Below, piece after piece: positions 1 through 11,823 of a stretch of 64,000 nucleotides of DNA; within the stretch, counting starts at the first letter, position 1; every line of letters starts with the position of its first letter. The DNA is from Pholis gunnellus (taxonomy: Eukaryota > Chordata > Actinopteri > Perciformes > Pholidae). Where the stretch lies: positions 14,503,303 through 14,567,302 of the forward strand of contig OU342814.1 of NCBI GenBank assembly GCA_910591455.2, read 5' to 3'. The translations under genes and the position numbers were made by a program. The notes under the pieces are model-generated. The model did no database searches. It saw only the letters and a program-made list of their open reading frames with translations, and was not told where the DNA came from.

Positions 1-298
1 CCAGCAAGTCCATCATTTACGTTTCCTTATTTCCAATTGCAAAATTGTTGAATTAAGTGATATTATACGTCAGATTGTGCCTTTTTAATAAAACTATATG
101 AGAGGGAAAAAAATACATATAAATGAGGGCTTACAAACAACACAGAAAAAAAGAAATACTTGTTTTGTTTTGCATATATTTCAACACTTGCCACTTGCTG
201 TGAAATGAACAGTTTGAGAGATGAACATCATCAGGACACCAAATGAATCTGCATAATTAAGAACATATTTATAATATTTCATGATCATTTAAACTTAC

Positions 299-369
299 CA
301 GCAGCAGTATGGCCTCATGTGAGCCAGGAGAACGAAAATGTAATAGAAAACCTCCAAATGCATGAACAT
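299..369 (-). CDS. wnt8b: Wnt8b, first coding exon (signal peptide); gene continues off the left edge
   Basis: Wnt8b is a secreted lipid-modified Wnt ligand that acts through Frizzled receptors and patterns the forebrain. This exon encodes 23 codons plus two bases. It starts MFMHLEVFYYIFVLLAHMRP, a short N-terminus with a hydrophobic signal-peptide core. It ends in a clean donor (TG|GTAAGT, gt at 298-297) whose split TG matches the Trp that opens the conserved WSVNNF segment of Wnt8 proteins, expected in the next exon. An A lies at -3 of the ATG. The next gene upstream is scd on the same strand, and as I recall SCD and WNT8B are also neighbours with this relative orientation in human. The rest of the gene is outside the window, so the call rests on the signal peptide, the splice phase and synteny. 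Positions 1-298 are the start of intron 1 and hold nothing else I recognise. Confidence 0.8.
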
Positions 370-1441
370 CCTGACAGGTGAGTGAGGGGGGTGACGGTGA
401 CTCTGAGCCCGTCCAAAGCCTGCAGACAGTCTAACGATGGAGAGGAAACTGAGCTACCAGCACATGCAACTTCACCAGGGCTTCCCAGATTCAAGGAGGG
501 GGCTCTGAAATGGAGCTGCTCTCGTCCCAACAAGAGATTATCTGCTTAATTAAAGAGTTTCCCCCTTCTTACTCTCTGGGCCAATCAGAAGATTTGCACC
601 AACGAGAGACTGAAATGATCAAAAGGGCACCCTGGGCCTTCAGGGCCGGGCAACGGTAGGTTCCCTGCCTCTATTCAAGAGCAAAGGAAGATCTCTTTAA
701 TCCTATAGGAAAAGTGTAACACTGATCCCTTGAATTTTTGGCCGGAGAAAAAAAGTTTATTTAGGCAATCTAACGCGCAGTTGATTGTCGGGGATTAGTG
801 GAAGATAGTCCTCTGGATGACGAATTGTTAGTTTGATAGCTTACAAATACTGTTCGTTCTCGAGGAAGTAATTCGTGGTTCAACAAAGGTGTGATTGAAT
901 CAATGTTTATCACCCTGAAACAGACTATTAATCACATGGAGCCCGATACAGCCTCAAACATGTGTCACCTGACCACTTCATTTAAAATGGGATCAAACCG
1001 GCTCATTATATTTACAAAATCGGCGACAAATAAAAGCTATTTCCACAAAAGGATCGACTGCAGGTGGCTGTTTCTTATAATAATCACCGGGGGTATCATT
1101 TATCTTTTTTTCCCCCGATCTGCGCAGTTAGAGCCAGAATTTCATTGGATGAGACGATAGGTCTATTCTGATTATTATTTCGGACATGCGTAAATAAGAA
1201 AATTTGTAATTTCCTATTTCGTACAATGTGTGATTTTGTGAAGAGAGTGTTTTGTGGTACACGATTCACTTGAATGAGACTTAACATTTGCATCGCATGT
1301 TTGTAATTTTCACGTTGTCGTAATAAACATGACTTTATGAGAATTTAACAGAGAGATTATCTCCGATGATGACCCCTCCAACAGAAAATAAAAGGTGCAT
1401 TGGGGCAGGCTGAAGGCCTAGCCATTGATCAGATATGGGGC

Positions 1442-1458
1442 ATTTGCATCACTAATCC
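1442..1458 (+). promoter_or_regulatory. Candidate POU octamer plus Otx-type motif upstream of wnt8b
   Basis: ATTTGCAT (1442-1449), the canonical POU octamer, is followed three bases later by TAATCC (1453-1458), the bicoid/Otx core. Both lie about 1.1 kb upstream of the wnt8b ATG. POU (class III/V) and Otx factors are known regulators of anterior neural genes, where wnt8b is expressed. Motif presence is seen; function is inferred. Confidence 0.3.
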
Positions 1459-1602
1459 AGACGGTCCCTACCTAACACTGCATGGAGGGTTATTCCCCAA
1501 TAACCCCGTCTGACCCTTAGGACCCTTTCCTTTGGCACAGGCATCCCTTTAGCAAACTTCTTGTGTGCAAATTAGGATTAAAGAAAAGTGATTTGGAGGG
1601 GA

Positions 1603-1624
1603 GGGGGGGGGGGGGGGGGGGGGG
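1603..1624. repeat. G22 homopolymer
   Basis: An uninterrupted run of 22 G residues, preceded by a shorter GGAGGGGA purine tract. The true length may be uncertain because such runs are error-prone in sequencing. Confidence 0.9.
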
Positions 1625-3313
1625 ACTTCTGAGGGATGTTTTTGGATTAAGATTTACAAAGGAATGACAAGTAAAGTTAGACAACAGCAGGATCCATCCT
1701 GTTGTTTTATCATTTTTATACAAGACAAATGATCCCTTGAAGCGTCACCAAAAGTGCGCAGTCATGCATATATGTTATTATAACAGGTCGTTTCCCAAGA
1801 GCGAGGTGTCAGTAAACGTCCGCAATTGTCGTTCAACGTGAAAATAGCGGCCCTTCTGTCTTTTGTACACATTTTTGTCGCTGGAGCCCGATGAAATGTG
1901 CGTCTAATTGGCGCCGATGGGAATAAAACACGTAGGCCTATATCAGTGAGACTATCTGAATCATCTCAAGTCTGAGACATCAGAAAGGCTGCCAGCAGCA
2001 GCAGCAGCATTACACCAGACAACACGTCCTCAATGTTGCACAAGTCTGCAAGAATTGAAACTGCGTGACTGTCCGCAGTGATGAGGCTGAGCTCTGACTG
2101 GCAATGTGAGCAACACCGAGGTGTTACATGCCACGAAGAGGATGGCCTGACAGGCAGCAGCCAATGGACAACAGGCTGATGTCACTGTTGGGGCATCACA
2201 GATCATCGGTGGTGGGACCACTTACATGAACATTTGGACGGGACTGAGAGCGGCGGCTGCACTCTGGAGCAGACTCCAGCATTTTGTGCCAAAACCACCA
2301 ATAGCAACAAGCAAATCGCATTTACTGCTTTTACACAGAGCAGACGTGTCGCTCGTTTCTTTGACTTGCCATGAAGTCATTCACCAGCAGAGGGAGCCAG
2401 TTCACAGCTCCTTCAAATGGTTGAAAGATGTGTTGATAACATACACCAAATCCTCTTTATTTGAAGAACCACGGGGAGGAAATTATCTTTTTGCTCACCC
2501 ACTGCTGAGCAAATCAGGCTGTTTCAAGTTTTAAGTCTCCAAGACTGGACACATGAAGCTGCAAAACACTAAGCACCGTCTGTACCAATAGGAGTCCGTC
2601 CTCCAGGGACCCTCAAGGAATGTTCCAACAATATCTGCAGCTATTTTAAATATGTATGTTGGTGTTACAAGTGCAACAGCGTTACATGTGGGCGAGACGG
2701 GCGAGTAACGCATGAAAAGCAGAGGTAGATCCCCATCAGAATAGGCATGTAGACAGGAGACATGGCTGTCAATTAACAAGCGCAACATGTCAAAAAACAG
2801 GAGCGGCGAGATGAAGATATAAGCATTTAGAGATGTTTTAACTCCTGTTGTGTACTCATGCGATCAGTATAGAAAAGCACATTGCATAGACGGACACAAC
2901 GGTCTGTATCTCTGTTCCAAGTATTCCAATTATGTCTAATACCACGTCAGTATACTGCACTATGGGAATGTGTTTAAAATAATATCCAATCAAAACATCT
3001 TTTTATGATTCAGTTACACTTAAACTTATGCTTTTTGGACATTTAACATAATAATGTAGGTCAGTGTTTGTCAACATAAGTTTCAATGACACAACCTTCA
3101 TTTTATAACTTAGCACCACATTTCTATTATTTTTGATAGTGACTTATGTTTTATTCTTTTTGTCACATAAATAGCAAAGCCCTTTGTTGCTTTTAAATAG
3201 TTTTTTTTTGGTATGGTTAATATGCGCACAATAGTTCATTATCAGTAGCTGTTATTATTGTGGTACTCACAAGCCACTGATAAAGAAAGTAACAGAAATG
3301 TTATGATCATATA

Positions 3314-4812
3314 TTTATTCAGTGTACGAATAAGGAATATTACAGACTTTCAACAAAAACAGCAAAACATATTTTGTCACAAGTAGAAAATTTGGTTTAT
3401 TTACGGTACATACAGTGGGCAAAAATATCCTTTGAAAAAAAAAAGTGCCATTTTAAGGCATTCAAACTTCAAGAAGTTAACACTGTAAAAAAAAAGTTGC
3501 TCTGTAAAAGAGGAAGTGTGACAAATATCACAACATTATCATTAATGATATAACAAGTTTGGATCTTGTTTTAAAGCAAAATATGTGTTTGGTTACACAA
3601 ATGTTAAATCACTGTAACCCTTTCTTAAAGATTGGTTGAATGGTCCCTCTTTGTCATTATAAATAAGGGATTTTAATTTTTGAAGTGTTCCTTAAAAACA
3701 GACACAAAACAACTGTCATTAGACAGAAAATGTAAGCCCGAATTTATTTCCATAACTTGCACTTTTAATTTTTTCATCAGGTGTGCAACTCACATAAGGC
3801 AATTGGGCAAGAGTCCTGACACATGTTTCAATAATATATAATCACACAGCACAAAAGGTAAATCCTTCATTAGCCTTGTCTGAGGGAGATCCTCTTCTCT
3901 GAGTGTATTTCAATTGAATACAAAATAAATGCAAATATATATCTCTTTTCAAGTTAAGACTGAGAAGTCTGGTTCTATGTTTCAGTCTGAGGTGGCGTCA
4001 CTACTCAACCAGAGGTATACAAATTTACACCAGAGTTTCATCCTCATTAAGAATCCCTCTTGTACAGTTGAAGACAGTGGGTGTGAAAATATCCCAAAGT
4101 ATAACACATCTGTACTCTATTCACCCACTCAGGTATGATAAATAAGGGCAGTTCAATTGAGTGTTGACTGTCTTGGTGTTGGCCTTGAACACAGCAGCTT
4201 ATGATTTAGTAAGACGACTATCTTACCAAAAATAAAGACAACCTTAGCTTATAACAGACAAGACAAAAATAAAGATGAAACTCCACTCCTTGTGGAATGA
4301 GACAAAGCAGTACTGACTGAAGTTAGAGCGAAAGGCCCTCAGTATCGCCTGTAGAGAAACCTCACTGTTAAGAGTTTCAATAAAGCTTTCAAAGTGCCAA
4401 AGACTATTAATAAATAGCACATTAACAAATAAGATATACAGTAAATTATTCTGTAATCACTGCTCACACAGACTTATTCTGGTTGTCCTACTGCTGCCAA
4501 TAGAGACTTTAAATCCCAATTTTGTGCCTGTTTTATATATTATGGTGAAAAGCTGTGCTTGCACATGTAGCCAGGTCACTGGCTGTGACCAAGAGTTGGT
4601 GAGGACACTTCAAAACTTAAAAAGAGACCCACACATTTAAGGAAAGTCTACAACTCTCAAAAGCCAATATTAGTCTCAGGAGGAGGTTTATCTTATATTC
4701 AGAAGCATGGTAATCACCCCTAACCACCACTGAAATTCTGCTATACCCGTTGCTACGTTCTGTCTCGGTTCGACACATAGGTATCAGTTTCGGAGCTTGC
4801 AGCTAGCGTGAC
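3314..4812 (-). other. scd: scd 3' untranslated region with candidate poly(A) signals
   Basis: The region downstream of the scd stop codon is AT-rich and has no other gene. Minus-strand AATAAA hexamers lie at 3743-3748, 3396-3401 and 3314-3319 (read as TTTATT on the plus strand). Long 3'UTRs are typical of vertebrate SCD mRNAs, so a UTR of 1.0-1.5 kb is plausible, but which hexamer is used cannot be told from sequence. Confidence 0.5.
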
Positions 4813-7800
4813 TCAGCCACTTTTGTTGCTGCTGTCACCCGTTCGCTGTCGGCGCGCAGTGATGATTTCCTTCGACACCCTCTTCGGGTCCTTGGCCAAA
4901 CCCAGGAAGCACATGGTGTCTATGAAGGCAGTGGTGAGATTCAGCTTGCAGCCGAACTCACTCGTGGCGTAGTCGAAGGGGAATGTGTGGTGGTAGTTGT
5001 GGAAGCCTTCCCCTGGAAACCAAAATGAAAAGGACGTCAGTGTTTTTGCTGAATGTCAACAAGTTAACTGCGCGAATGAAGATGTGCATGCAACAGCTAC
5101 ATGGTGAATTTAAATTAAAAAAAAAAAAAACACATCACAGGACGGTAGCATAGGGACAAACAGCTATTGATAATGTCATTTGATGCCAAGTTATGAGTGA
5201 ATTAGGGACCTTTTTCCTTTAGATTTGAAAATCTTAAAAAAAAAAAAAGCTGACTGATATGTAATGCAATTTAAAAGCTACCAAAGACCAGGTGATCAGA
5301 TTGGCTTAATTAGTCTTTTGTTATCATTGCAACCACAGTTTAGTTGCCATTGTAACAGCATGGGTGTGCCTGGAGCCTTAGGAGATACGACGCCAAAGAA
5401 TCTCACGGGGCACCGCAGCAGAAAACATCTCATCAACAAGCTTAAAAAAAAAGAAAAAAAAGGATGAAGCCCACACAGGTAATACCCGAGTCTCTACTGC
5501 TCCATTTAATGAGAATTACTACAGCTGTGCTGGGTGCGTAGGAAAAGGAGAGTAACATGGGAACACTAATTCAAATGACACAATGGGTGTGATGGACTTG
5601 GTAACATAATTGTTTCCAATACAGTCATTGGCTCTCACAGTTTAACATTTAGCTTCAATGCACTACGATGATACATCTGGAAAGACTGCGTGGACATACT
5701 GTACAATTGAAAGCACAGAAGCGTCTGCCAGAATTGCGCATTCTTGTGCAATCACTCGTTAGCGTGCGAGTTTGATGCTGTTCTGCAGCTAACAATGCTC
5801 GATGCTGTTTGCAGCATCACACCCCCACGGTGTCAGCCACCACAAATAAAGTCTTGACTTGTGGAACACAGTGATACTGAAATAAGCCAGTGTCCAACTC
5901 TAAAACAAACATGTAGAGACACAGCTCAACAGCTGACCACCTCTAAAGTTCAAACTGGCGGAGAGACAATACAAACATTGAACACAAGATTAGCAAACTG
6001 TCCCACTACAGATGCCAGACTGAACTGAGGGAGCACACACTGGGGTTGATCATGACAAATAACGTATGTCGTCACAATACAGTGACACATTACTGTAGGA
6101 CAAAGAATACATAATAATAATTAAAAAAGGCTGTTTCCTTACCTATGGCACTGAACGCAACCAGTCGGTTTTCCCTCGGGTTGATGGTCTTGTCGTAAGG
6201 CCTGTTGCCCCAGATGTGTGCAGCGCTGTTGACCAGCCAGGTGGCATTGAGCATCACGGCGTATCTTAAGAGTCCAGGGACGAAGTATCCCACAGCCAAG
6301 GACTCCCCCCAGAAGTACCAGGGCACAAACATTGGCACGAAGAAGCAAAGGATCACCACGGACAGCTTGTAGTGGCTGAAAGAAAAAAAAAAAGAAAAAA
6401 ACTGAATCTCACACAGAGCCATTCCCACTCGATCTGAGACTAAATGAAATAAAACAGATTTATAATGATGTAAATTGACATGGAATCATTTTTTTTGGTC
6501 TCATAGCCGATTGTGGAAATGTACACATTACACAATACACTTCGGTTAGAATGAATATTGCATCGCATGTGTGTATTTTACACAATTTGATTGTTAAAAA
6601 CTATACATAAAGGGTCCCATAAAAAGGACACAAATTTAATCCCACATTGTTATGAGGGAAAGTATAAACACGTCAAAATAATGAACCCCCTTTGCCTGAG
6701 AGCAGAAGTGAAAATCTGGGACTGTGTCCAGAAAAGTAGATCTGTTGACAGTGGACACCACAGGGCCACGCTGTGATTTGATCCCTGGTCCAAAATGCAT
6801 CCACTATCAGTAGATCATGGATATCAGGTGTTATCATGGTCAATATAACCCAGACTACAACATCCTGTACAGTTTGGGTCGAAGGGGAAATTACTTTGAA
6901 CAACAGCAACAGCCCCCTCCTCCCCCCAGTTGTTCAATTTCCATAACATAAACCGCAATGTAGGCGTAACAACGAGATATTTGTGTCCACATGAAAAGTG
7001 CTGGCAGTTCAGCAGATTGTATCAGCAAATTGTCCGATAGCTAATGTAGGTCATATTCATTTTTGCAGACGAGTTCAAGAATGTCCGGTCATCATTGTAT
7101 TTCCCCCCCCAAAAAAAAAATGTATTTCGCTAGTGAGAAATACTTGGCCAGGAGACCATAAAAGGGAAGTTTTGGGAACATGTGGCCTCTCACTGTTGAG
7201 TCTGCATCTTTGAGTTCCCTTCCGAGAGACACACTTGACAAGAACAGCAGCAGTAAAAAAAAACACCAACTCTGGGTAATGTTTGCTCACCGTCTCTGAA
7301 ACATAACCACTTTATCTGCCTTCAGGTCAGACAGCTCCAGTTTTTTGCCCTTTTCAATGACGTCGGGATGTTTGCGAACCATCAGCCAACCAATGTGTGC
7401 GAAGAAGAACCCCCGCGTGGCATTGTGGGGGTCTGCGTCCGTCTCAGAGTACTTGTGGTGGACACGGTGGTCCCTCGCCCACTCGTATACGTCATTCTGC
7501 CCACAAAGAGGGAGAGAGGATTACGCGTGGCACACATAGATATGCATGAGACTTTCAGATAAAAGGTCAGAGATAACAGTGGTAACAAAACAATAAATGC
7601 ATAGCACTATACGATACTGAAATCACCCCACCATTGCCACGTTTTATTTTTACTGATGCGATTAAAATTGGGCATTTAAGATCTCCTTCCGGCGTGTTGT
7701 AGAAATGCTCTGCTTTCAATAATACTTTGTGTTTATATGGGGTTTTTTTCTCCAATTGCCTGATTGAAAATTGTCAAAATGATATCTACTCCTTTTCCCT

Positions 7801-9322
7801 CATTAGAGAGCGTCACGTTTTCACAATCAACATCACACTTGTTGCACATTGGATCAAGAATGGCATCACAGAATGTGTTAAACTCAGCAGATGAAGAGGA
7901 AACAGCCTTTAGTGTCAAACTCGTACACATCATTCTGCACAGTGAAGCTCAAACATCGCAGTCAAGGGGCAATAAGCAAAAACACCTTTTTTGAGTTAGG
8001 GGAGAGTTAAAAAGCTGAAGCAGCAGCTGCCAAGGAATACACATGGAGATAATGTGCTGCTGCAACAGCTACATCCCCCTCCTCTAGGGGGATTAAATAA
8101 GGCATGTCTTATATTTACATTAGTTCCTGTTTTACCTGAAAGGCCATGGAGTTGGCGAGAGCGAGGAAGACTCGCAGAGGAAAAGAGGCCTTGTAGGATC
8201 TGTGGCTCCATAATCTGTGTGCACCGGCAGTCACACCGAGAGCACTGATGAAGTAGCACACTGCAGCTGGAGGAAAGAGAGGTGGAAAGGAAAGACGTCT
8301 TAGGGGAAACTGTCACCACTACACTGAGATTAAGTTCACACCCGTGAGAGCAGAAGTCACTGGGACACCATGTTCTTTCCATTACACCCGGGCCTCTTTG
8401 TTCAGAGGACAGTCCTCTATGTGGGGAGATGGGAGCACGCAGGTCGGCCCTCACAGTTTTGTTGTTCTAAAACTGCTGAATGTGTTTCTATGTGAAGTCC
8501 AGACAAGACTACCCAGGATTTGAGACCCGGGGGCTTCTGACTGCCAAAGAGCATTCTGTTGTGGTGCCACACAGCTCACAATGGGATGTCTATGGGAATG
8601 GTGATTGTGCATTGTCTTCCCCGGTGAAATAATATGCAGCTCAGCATTGCAAAGATAGGGGGGAAATTATGCAGCGCGAGAGTGGAAACAAAGTTAAGAC
8701 TGTTCAGTAATTCAATACACATATATAGGGGGCACACACTGTAAATATTCAGCTAACAGTTTGTCTTTTATCAGTGAAATTAAAATACTTCTAATTTGGG
8801 ACACGCAAAACATTCCAACAAACCCAACTATTTTACAATCAGCCACAGGTTTGAGCTCTCAAAGAGGGTTTAACATGCATCTGTAACATGCATCTGGATT
8901 TGTAAAATAAAAATCACAAGGCCAGAGTGACTCATTCTACATGCGACATAGACCCCCAGTCTGTATGTATTGTAGTTAGCAATGGTAACACAACATCAGC
9001 ACATTCTGTTCTCCAACACTGGCCCACAGGGTGAAAAACTAAACAATGCTGCGCCGCTCAGCCTGCTACAGTATAGTAAATACTTACTCCATGCGAGAGT
9101 TGCAACCGAAGCGGATGGAAGGAGAACCAGTCCGTAAAGAGCGGTGACGTGAAGGAGGGACATCAGGATGATATTCCTCCAAACTAGCGTCGTCGGTGGT
9201 TTGGGACCCTCTTTCTCTTTATAGCTGTCGTCAAAAACATCCTCCACCGTCGATGTTTCTGCAACGGCTCCTCCGATCTGTTGCTTGCCATCGTGATGAT
9301 TCCTGGTTTCCGTTTCAGTCAT
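4813..9322 (-). CDS. scd: Stearoyl-CoA (delta-9) desaturase
   Basis: An ER-membrane di-iron enzyme that introduces the delta-9 double bond into stearoyl- and palmitoyl-CoA, taking electrons from cytochrome b5. Five coding exons: 9088-9322, 8136-8266, 7291-7496, 6143-6375 and 4813-5012 (235, 131, 206, 233 and 200 nt). They join in phase to 334 aa. The three histidine boxes are intact: HRLWSH (95-100), HRVHH (132-136) and HNYHH (273-277). Hydrophobic membrane segments surround residues 50-70, 79-92 and the SLAVGYFVPGLL region. The N-terminal 45 residues are hydrophilic and variable, and the protein ends KSG as in other SCDs. The start has an A-rich context (aaaATG). All introns are short (0.6-1.1 kb) and show no other gene. 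scd1-type versus scd-b paralogy in teleosts is not resolved here. Confidence 0.97.
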
Positions 9323-9779
9323 TTTTTTCTGTAACGGTAGTGCGCAGCAGGATAAACAAAAAAACACAACAGGAGAGATGTTGCTCAGTTAAATGCGCAC
9401 GGCGGGAGGCAGAAGCAGAGAGGAGGGGAAGGTACGGTGGCTGGCTGGGTCCACGCAGCAGTGTGCGCAGTAAACGAGATATCGCACTAGTGGCGGAAAG
9501 CGTGGCACAATCTGGGGTGGTGCGTCACTGCTGCGTTTTTTTTGGGTACGCCGTGTATGGCTCATCACTCATATTTCACTATACAACAGTTACCACTTTC
9601 CAACGGTTGTGTGCCCCCATCTTATTAGTGCCGTATGTCCGATTATTGGCGATGTAATTGACTAAAAACTGCAGGCGTGACAACAGGATGCCACTCCTCG
9701 TTCACAGCACAGCGGTTTGGTGGCACTTCTTCACATGGAAGTGATAACGTTGTGTCACTATTTGTTGAACCGGAAGATA

Positions 9780-9990
9780 CCACTTTGCGCCCACACGTAC
9801 CCTACCGTGTAGTATAAAAACCCATGGTTGCTATGGTGATACCACCTGTGTGAGACGAACGCCACCATTCTACACTTCCGGTGTAGCGGCTAAACGTTCT
9901 TAACGGCTGCGGTTTGCTAAGCTAGCGGGGCTATCCGAATGGTGGGCGTGGCGTGTTCGGCACAGTTTGGCCGTTAACGTTCGCTGTATA
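9780..9990. promoter_or_regulatory. Regulatory-looking segment in scd intron 1 (X-box-like and ETS motifs)
   Basis: This stretch carries TATAAAA (about 9813-9820), then GGTTGCTATGGTGAT, which matches the RFX X-box palindrome at 12 of 14 core positions. About 50 bases on is ACTTCCGG, an ETS core. The cluster resembles a compact promoter or enhancer. No coding exon is visible beside it. Confidence 0.25.
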
Positions 9991-10284
9991 ACGCTTTTAA
10001 AAAAGTTAAATGAATGAATAAATGAACATTTCTACATGGAAGTTAAAGATGACATAACGTTAAGCCCGGTCACGCGGCAGTGGTGTGATGAGAAGATAAA
10101 AGTTACGGCAGCATGTCGTAAATGTTATCTTGGTGGTGGAAACTTGTCCCCGGTCAAAACACGATAGCGACACCACTAGTCAAATACCACACTTACAATT
10201 TGCATGTGATACTCTGTCGTCTCTTCAGTAATGTCCGTTTAAATGTGTTTGGCTTCCATGTCTGCTTAAGTAGAGTCTACTCAC

Positions 10285-10375
10285 CGTGTAGAGAAAGGCA
10301 CCAAAGCTGCAGGAGATCCGGTAAAGATGAACAAATAAAGGCGAGTAACTGGTGCGTTGATCCCCGGTTACTGAA
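10285..10375 (-). other. scd: Probable noncoding leader exon of scd
   Basis: A strong donor (ACACG|GTGAGT, gt at 10284-10283) lies about 1 kb upstream of the scd ATG. An acceptor TTACAG ends at 9329, seven bases before the ATG, leaving an exon start at 9328. Vertebrate SCD genes commonly carry most of the 5'UTR on the first exon. The 5' boundary given is only an estimate, placed about 25-30 bases below a TATA-like box at 10400-10406. Confidence 0.5.
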
Positions 10376-10399
10376 GTCGTCACTGCTGTGCTGAGGTCG

Positions 10400-10459
10400 T
10401 TTTAAAGCAACTGGTCGACGAGGAAATTGATGCCACAGGCTGTGATTACCCCCTATTGG
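10400..10459 (-). promoter_or_regulatory. scd: Candidate scd core promoter: TATA-like box and CCAAT box
   Basis: On the minus strand, GCCAATAGG (CCAAT core at 10459-10455) is followed by ATCACAGCCTG (about 10447-10437), which resembles a sterol-response half site. A TTTAAAA box follows at 10406-10400. NF-Y and SREBP sites are well known in vertebrate SCD promoters. The CCAAT match is exact; the SRE match is weak. Confidence 0.4.
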
Positions 10460-11700
10460 CTGTTTGCTTATGTTAAACCACCCTCCGGTTTTTTTTTTCT
10501 TCACCATCGGAATGTCTCTGAAATATTGTATTTTCCTCATTGCCAAATCTATCAAATCAAACTGTTGATCTTGATATGGCTCTTTAATCTGATGAAACGT
10601 TGCAAGATGTTGTAAACACAGGTCACCTCATCGAGCAACATTATTATGTCATACAGCAAATGACTCTCAGTCTGACATTTGGCCACCAAGACATTTGCAT
10701 TGGTATGACTGCGCCCTGTAGCCCCATTGGTATGTCACCCTGTGCAGTGCAAAAGCAAATTTATTTTGCAAGCTTCAGTTAATAATATCTAGTCTGAAAT
10801 GGTTGTGAAACTCTGGTCAAATATATCCAAACTTTTGGTAGACACAATACAGTTTTCCAGTCGCCTACATTGAAAAGATTCCCCTCAGATGTTGATATCA
10901 ACTCGCAAAGAAATAATAGGCAGAACATCTGACAGTTTATAGAAGCCTTTGTGAAACTAATGTGATTATTATATGCATCAGACTTTTTAATTTCCTCATG
11001 CATGTACGTTTGGTGAATAAACCACAAATGTATTGTGATTAAAACGGGTTTTTTTATCCTAAATGTCTTTTCTAATTTTGCTAAGTTTAGCCAGAACAGA
11101 GGCAGAACTGAGTAAAATATGAGAATAGTGAGCACATAGATGTAAGCCCCAGCACCCTATCAGGGTAGTTCAAGGGTGATTTCCCAGTCTTTCTGCTAAT
11201 CCTGCATCATCATACCATTACTTAACTCAAGAGATAAAAGAGCTCCCTATCTAAAAACGCAAGGGCAGCTTGTCCCAATCTATGACCTCACGTAAACGGT
11301 GGTAACCTCTTAGGGAACATGTTGTCTGCTCATACTGTACACTCACGATGTTGCTGACCTTTAGTGAACTAGAATGAATGGGGTGTCTCCTAAAAGGATG
11401 GCTCTGAAGAAGTTGTAATGGCACCATCTGCTGCACAAATACAGCTACTATGAAGGGAAGTACTACAACCCACGACAGGAGGTGGACACAATAACGTGGA
11501 CATCTAAATCCAATGTGATAGCCCTGTAGCAAATGTTAACCGTGTGAAGCTTATAATGTATACACACTGTGTAACAGATGCATTGACTCAACTCAAATCC
11601 GCTGTAAAGCACTCTATTTTCTGATATTTTACACAGCAAAAGATTAATCAGAAGATTTATGAATAAAAACAACCATTTGGTGCAGCCTTAAAAACAAAGT
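10460..11700. other. Intergenic: scd promoter to trmt2b 3' end
   Basis: About 1.2 kb with no recognisable coding exon or repeat. A minus-strand ATTAAA at 11706-11701 probably serves trmt2b polyadenylation. Confidence 0.5.
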
Positions 11701-11823
11701 TTTAATCAAGCAAATAAGTGAAAACACCTGTGTGGGTGAACCATGGGTGTAAAATAATCCATTATCATTTAGCATACATCATCATCGAGTTGCTGAACCC
11801 CGCCTCTGAACAAAAAGCATCCG

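Larger units (their letters stand above)
370..3300. other. wnt8b upstream / scd downstream intergenic region
   Basis: No convincing coding exon is visible. The stretch from about 540 to 1500 looks like unique, non-repetitive sequence and is the natural place for wnt8b 5'UTR, promoter and enhancers. It includes a POU octamer next to a TAATCC motif (1442-1458). A 22-base G homopolymer lies at 1603-1624. From about 2.5 to 3.3 kb the sequence is AT-rich with no recognisable feature. Confidence 0.5.

Noticed and set aside
2226..2534. 102-codon plus-strand frame upstream of wnt8b
   Set aside because: No domain, no splice context and ordinary composition; treated as chance.
8136..8260. Alternative acceptor for scd exon 2 at the second CAG (exon from 8260)
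   Set aside because: Using 8266 gives an exon of 131 nt and a frame-preserving Thr-Ala-Val junction; the downstream AG loses two residues, although it is also in frame.
7996..8454. 152-codon open frame on the minus strand across scd intron/exon 2
   Set aside because: It overlaps the real scd exon 8136-8266 in another frame and is Ser/Cys-rich without a domain.
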